Of a stretch of 64,000 nucleotides of DNA, positions 60,617 through 64,000 are shown in pieces. How positions within the stretch are numbered: position 1 is the first letter of the stretch; each line of letters opens with the position of its first letter. A program made the position numbers and the translations under genes. The notes under the pieces were generated by a model, which was not told the DNA's origin, did not search any database, and saw only the letters and a list, made by a program, of their open reading frames with translations. Source of the stretch: Vulcanimicrobiota bacterium (GTDB taxonomy: Bacteria > Vulcanimicrobiota > Vulcanimicrobiia > Vulcanimicrobiales > Vulcanimicrobiaceae); assembly GCA_013036105.1 (NCBI GenBank), contig JAAXCX010000003.1, positions 1 to 64,000 on the forward strand, given 5' to 3'.

Positions 60617-61503
60617 GGCTTTCGTGCCAAAAACAGCGCGCCGGAAACAGCGTCGCCCGCGGGTTCGATGAGCTTGGCTTCCGGTGCAGATTCTTCCACA
60701 GCGCTCGCGATCGCGGATTTCATGACCGCGCTCTTCGTCATGCCGCCCAAAAATGCGAGCGGCCCGGCATGCAATCCGATGCGCGCCATCGTGCGCACGG
60801 CCAAATCGGCGAGGGCTTGTGCGCACTGCTGCACGTATCGCTCGCCGGCGGGATCCGATCCGGACCGTTCGATCGTCGCCTGCGCGAACTCGGCTAGCGC
60901 CGTTCGCGAGATCTCGCCCGCATAAAACGAGCGCACGAGCTCGTGCAGCGACGATCTGCCGAAATGATGCAGCAGCGTCTGCGCAAACGGATTCTTCTTG
61001 CCGGCATCTTCGTCTCGAATAGCGTCTTCGATCGCGCGGCGCGCGAACCAGAACGCGCTTCCCTCATCGCCGAACAGATAGCCCCAGCCGCCGACCGTCA
61101 CCGTTTCGCCGCGCTCGTTTGCACCGTACGAAACCGAACCCGTTCCGGCGATAACGACGACCCCAGGCCCGCCTTCAAACGCTCCGGCGTGCGCGATCAC
61201 CGCGTCATGCACGAAGACCAACTCACGGGACGGCAATTCAGGCGCCCGTCCATAAACGCGTCCCTCGTATCCGCTGATGCCGGCGACGACTCGCTGGCAC
61301 CGCGCGTCCGCCGGCAATTTTGCCGCGGCGGCCGCTTTGTCGTAAGCCGAGCGCAAGGCGTCGCGTAAACGCGTCGAGTTCGCGTCTTGTCCGATCTCGT
61401 CGGCGGGACCGGCTTCGCCGCGCCCAAGTTCGCGTCCCGATTCATCCGCGATCGTGGCGACAGTACGGCTTTGCCCCGCGTCAATTCCGCCGTATAATTT
61501 CAC
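60613..61503 (-). CDS. BadF/BadG-type ATPase, probable N-acetylglucosamine/muramic acid kinase
   Basis: A 296-residue ASKHA kinase with GIDAGQSRTVATIAD as phosphate-1, VIAGTGSVSYG as phosphate-2, and VGGWGYLFGDEGSAFWFARRA, all typical of the BadF/BadG/BcrA/BcrD group that includes GlcNAc kinases and MurK. It likely phosphorylates an amino sugar from cell-wall turnover, feeding NanE downstream (4-bp overlap). Two lytic transglycosylases elsewhere in the window could supply such sugars. Confidence 0.85.
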   Translation of the reverse strand: MKLYGGIDAGQSRTVATIADESGRELGRGEAGPADEIGQDANSTRLRDALRSAYDKAAAAAKLPADARCQRVVAGISGYEGRVYGRAPELPSRELVFVHDAVIAHAGAFEGGPGVVVIAGTGSVSYGANERGETVTVGGWGYLFGDEGSAFWFARRAIEDAIRDEDAGKKNPFAQTLLHHFGRSSLHELVRSFYAGEISRTALAEFAQATIERSGSDPAGERYVQQCAQALADLAVRTMARIGLHAGPLAFLGGMTKSAVMKSAIASAVEESAPEAKLIEPAGDAVSGALFLARKP

Positions 61504-61504
61504 G

Positions 61505-61810
61505 CTATGTTATCCTGTGCAGCCTGTCCTGAGCAGCGTTTCGCGCATGCGAAACGCTAGTCGAAGGGAAGGACGAAGCTGCCTCTTCGCGCGCGCCGCG
61601 ATCGGCGATAATGGGAATGTCGCCGCAATGCTCCATGTGGTGGTAGAGCTCGTGCGCAATGGCGCGCTTCACAAAAGCCGCGCGTTCTTCGGGCGGAAGC
61701 TTGTCGGCGACGCGCGAGTTAATGCGAATAACGGGACCATTCGGATCGTATTCGGATACCAACTCGGTCTCCTGACCCCAGTCGCCGAGATCGGAAAACT
61801 CGATCTTCAT
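61505..61810 (-). CDS. Small HExxH-type metalloprotease-like protein with repeat-derived tail
   Basis: The 101-residue product has VKRAIAHELYHHMEHCGD, an HExxH-type zinc site, in a short domain resembling the ImmA/IrrE or related minimal gluzincin pattern, but no further match can be made. The last 24 residues (SSFPSTSVSHARNAAQDRLH...) are encoded by a family B repeat (61523-61574), so the natural C-terminus was probably replaced. The gene starts in a 4-bp overlap with the FAD oxidoreductase stop and ends 1 bp before the sugar-kinase start. Confidence 0.68.
   Translation of the reverse strand: MKIEFSDLGDWGQETELVSEYDPNGPVIRINSRVADKLPPEERAAFVKRAIAHELYHHMEHCGDIPIIADRGAREEAASSFPSTSVSHARNAAQDRLHRIT
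61523..61574 (-). repeat. Family B palindromic repeat at the end of the HExxH gene
   Basis: On the plus strand it reads CCTGTCCTGAGC, a perfect inner hairpin AGCGTTTCGC / GCGAAACGCT with a short loop, then AGTCGAAGGGAAGGAC. The edges are the reverse complement of the 20254 and 21404 copies. The gene's stop codon lies 18 bp beyond the repeat. Confidence 0.82.
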
Positions 61811-63144
61811 AAGATCACACCATCTGCCTTTAGCGCGGCGCGGAGCTTCGCCGTGTCCACATCGCGCACGCTAACTTTTTCATCGCGCGCGAGCGCGGCA
61901 GCCGTGCCGGCCGCTTGACCCAGCGTCATGACCGTCGGCGTCAGTCGCGTGGAAGCCAACGCTTCGTGCGTAGTGGATATGCAGCGCCCCGCGACGAGCA
62001 GCCGGTCCACTTTTGCAGGGACCAAGCAGCGGTAAGGAATTTCGTAACTCTCGCCCGCTCGCAGCCGGTGCGTCTGCGTGCCCGTGCCCGACGGGTTGTG
62101 AATGTCGATCGGATACGCGCTACGCGCAACCGCGTCGTCGAAGTGTTTGCCTTGAAGCACGTCGTCGCGCGTCAGCGTGTATTCGCCAACGATGCGGCGC
62201 GATTCGCGAATGCCGATTTGCGTCGCGGTCGCAGCGATTCGGCAGTTTTCGAACCCCGGCACGCGCTTGCGGAAAAAGTCGAAGAGCTGCATCGCTTGGG
62301 CGCGCGCCTCAACTTCCGCGCGAGTCAGGTCGTCGGGGTCGAGCGGATCGATGTCGACGACGCGCGTCATATTCACCGTAACTTCGTCCGGATACGGCGA
62401 AATGAAAAACGAGACGACCTCGCGGGGAATGGTGACGTCGCCTTTGGCTTGGGCCTCGTGCCACAATTCGTAGAGTCCAGCGACCGCCGTCAACGCCGGC
62501 GCGGTGCGCTCGTGCGTTTTTAGCGACGTGCGCATTTGATCGGGATGCATGCGAACGTATGCGGCGGTTTTCGCGAGGTCGACATGACTCAAGCGAAAGA
62601 TCAGCGTTGCGGGCTGCACCCGGCCGCGCTCGTCGCCTTGCTGCGTCTCGACGCCCGCTGAAGCGGCGACATACGCGTCCGCCGTCGCGTCGATCGTAAT
62701 GCGCGCGCGGTATTCCCGTTCACCCGCAACGGTCGCAAAAACCGTGCCGGCGACGGCTTCACCATCCATCACGGCACGCAGGAAGTACGCGTGGACCAGC
62801 AGATGCACCCCGGCCTCTCGCATCATCTCAAAGAGCAGCGCTTTATGTATCTCGGGATCGAAGGGCGTGATGGTCGGAACGTAATCGGAAGAGTCGTGCA
62901 AGTGTCCGGGTGATCCGCCCATCGCCTGCAGCCGCGTGACGATCTCTTGCGCAATGCCGCCGACGATGCGCTTCTGCCCTGAGTGAAACGTCATCCAGGG
63001 TCCAACCATGGCTGCGGTCGCCGTCCCGCCCAAGAAACCGTAGCGCTCGACGAGCATCGTGCTCGCGCCACGTCGCGCCGCCGCAATCGCGGCGGCGCAG
63101 CCCGCATTTCCGCCGCCGACGACCAGGACGTCGTACTCTTTCAC
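61807..63144 (-). CDS. FAD-dependent oxidoreductase (FAD_oxidored type)
   Basis: The 445-residue product (GTG at 63144) has the FAD dinucleotide-binding motif YDVLVVGGGNAGCAAAIAAARRGA near residue 3, then GFLGGTATAAMVGPW, and the C-terminal LLVAGRCISTTHEALASTRLTPTVMTLGQAAGTAAAL typical of PF12831 flavoproteins. These are thought to oxidise sugar-like or cyclic substrates. A longer reading to 63228 adds a cysteine-rich stretch without FAD features. It is translationally coupled to the HExxH gene and upstream of amino-sugar genes. Confidence 0.86.
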   Translation of the reverse strand: MKEYDVLVVGGGNAGCAAAIAAARRGASTMLVERYGFLGGTATAAMVGPWMTFHSGQKRIVGGIAQEIVTRLQAMGGSPGHLHDSSDYVPTITPFDPEIHKALLFEMMREAGVHLLVHAYFLRAVMDGEAVAGTVFATVAGEREYRARITIDATADAYVAASAGVETQQGDERGRVQPATLIFRLSHVDLAKTAAYVRMHPDQMRTSLKTHERTAPALTAVAGLYELWHEAQAKGDVTIPREVVSFFISPYPDEVTVNMTRVVDIDPLDPDDLTRAEVEARAQAMQLFDFFRKRVPGFENCRIAATATQIGIRESRRIVGEYTLTRDDVLQGKHFDDAVARSAYPIDIHNPSGTGTQTHRLRAGESYEIPYRCLVPAKVDRLLVAGRCISTTHEALASTRLTPTVMTLGQAAGTAAALARDEKVSVRDVDTAKLRAALKADGVIL

Positions 63145-63218
63145 TCGCCGCGGCCTTCGACGCGAAAGCGCTGCCTCCGGCGACAGGGAGTAGCAAGGCA
63201 AGGGGTAAACGGCTCCGC

Positions 63219-64000
63219 ATGCTATCACGCGTAAAGCCTCTCGCGACCATTCTTGCCGAGGGCGCCGACCACGAACACGGTCTTAAACGCTCGCTCGGCC
63301 CTTGGGCGCTCACGGCAATGGGTATCGGCGCAATCATCGGCACCGGCATCTTCGTACTCACGGGAGTCGCCTCGGCGACACGTGCCGGCCCGTCCCTTAC
63401 GATTTCGTTCATCGTCGCCGGCATTGTCAGTGCATTGGCAGCGCTCTGTTACGCCGAAGTGTCAAGCAAAATTCCGATCTCGGGAAGCGCCTACACGTAC
63501 ACGTACGCAACATTTGGAGAACTGTTGGCGTGGATTGTCGGATGGGGCTTGATCCTCGAGTACGCCGTCGGTGCGGCGACAGTAAGTGTCGGATGGTCGG
63601 GTTACTTCACCAACATCCTGCATCAGTTCGGCCTCATTATTCCGCAAGCGTGGCAGCATAGCCACTGGGATCCTACGCCGGGCATCGCAAATTTGCCGGC
63701 GGCCGGAATCATATTGTTGATCACCGCGCTACTGGTACGTGGCACAAAAGAATCTGGAACCGTCAACGCTTGGATCGTCAGCTTCAAAGTGCTCGTCGTG
63801 CTCTTCTTTATTGCATTGGGCGTGGGCCACATCAACACCGCGAATTTCCATCTTCCGGCGGGACCGACGACGGGCGCGGGCGGCTTCTTCCCATTCGGAT
63901 GGGGCGGCATGTTGGGCGGTGCGGCGTTCATCTTCTTCGCCTACATCGGCTTTGACGCTGTCTCGACCAGCGCCGAAGAAGCGAAAAACCCCGCCAAAGA
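63219..64000 (+). CDS. APC-family amino-acid permease, 3'-truncated by the window
   Basis: The visible 260 residues start at an ATG at 63219 and show the APC pattern: SLGPWALTAMGIGAIIGTGIFVLTGVA in helix 1, SALAALCYAEVSSKIPISGSAYTYTY in helices 2-3, and GFDAVSTSAEEAKNP near the visible end. It resembles cationic amino-acid transporters (YfnA/CAT type). Substrate is uncertain. It is divergent from the FAD oxidoreductase gene. Confidence 0.93.
   Translation, partial: MLSRVKPLATILAEGADHEHGLKRSLGPWALTAMGIGAIIGTGIFVLTGVASATRAGPSLTISFIVAGIVSALAALCYAEVSSKIPISGSAYTYTYATFGELLAWIVGWGLILEYAVGAATVSVGWSGYFTNILHQFGLIIPQAWQHSHWDPTPGIANLPAAGIILLITALLVRGTKESGTVNAWIVSFKVLVVLFFIALGVGHINTANFHLPAGPTTGAGGFFPFGWGGMLGGAAFIFFAYIGFDAVSTSAEEAKNPAK

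Overview
The window is a gene-dense, GC-rich bacterial chromosome segment with almost no long non-coding stretch. It reads as an aerobic, diderm, chemoheterotrophic bacterium: a TonB-dependent receptor, lipoproteins, an AceE-type pyruvate dehydrogenase, aconitase, a caa3-type oxidase with haem A synthesis genes, and ppk1. No rRNA, tRNA, CRISPR array, prophage or insertion sequence was seen. Gene content and style resemble uncultured soil lineages such as Candidatus Eremiobacterota (WPS-2). That placement is an impression from style, not a demonstrated assignment. GTG and TTG starts and 1-26 bp overlaps between neighbours are common, so most genes appear to sit in tightly coupled operons.

Layout. 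1-4.4 kb: a lytic transglycosylase, then a minus-strand operon thiC > Nramp-like transporter > GmhB-like phosphatase behind a TPP riboswitch. 4.5-9.5 kb: EamA transporter, aceE, aceF. 9.5-15.4 kb: a minus-strand chain TVP38-like > rnd > acnA > two TMEM175-like channels in which every junction is a 4-bp overlap. 15.4-19 kb: VKOR-like protein, a candidate small RNA, secreted proteins, an RpiB-like protein, Nudix and metallo-beta-lactamase genes. 19-23.6 kb: a CGNR regulator divergent from an oxidoreductase, then BolA/glutaredoxin/sulfurtransferase. 23.7-32.5 kb: TonB receptor, ppk1, and an osmoprotectant-type ABC transporter. 32.5-45.5 kb: S9 peptidase, egtD, hydrolases, lipid glycosyltransferase, ROK kinase, a beta-propeller protein. 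45.6-52.2 kb: dehydratase, prfC, GH130, alanine racemase. 52.2-59.9 kb: haem A synthesis (ctaA, ctaB) facing the cox operon (coxB with fused cytochrome c, coxA, coxC). 59.9-64 kb: amino-sugar salvage, an FAD oxidoreductase and a partial amino-acid permease.

The most unusual signal is two families of dispersed palindromic elements. Family A has a nearly constant 25-nt loop closed by stems whose sequence differs in each of three copies. One copy sits in frame inside acnA. Family B has constant edges (TCCTTCGAC ... GCTCAGGATGACA) around a variable hairpin, and one copy has paired, compensating changes at both edges. Family B copies lie in frame in aceF and prfC and form the C-terminus of a small HExxH protein; others lie between genes. 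Two matching 28-bp operator-like repeats at the CGNR/oxidoreductase divergent region are a second clear regulatory signal.
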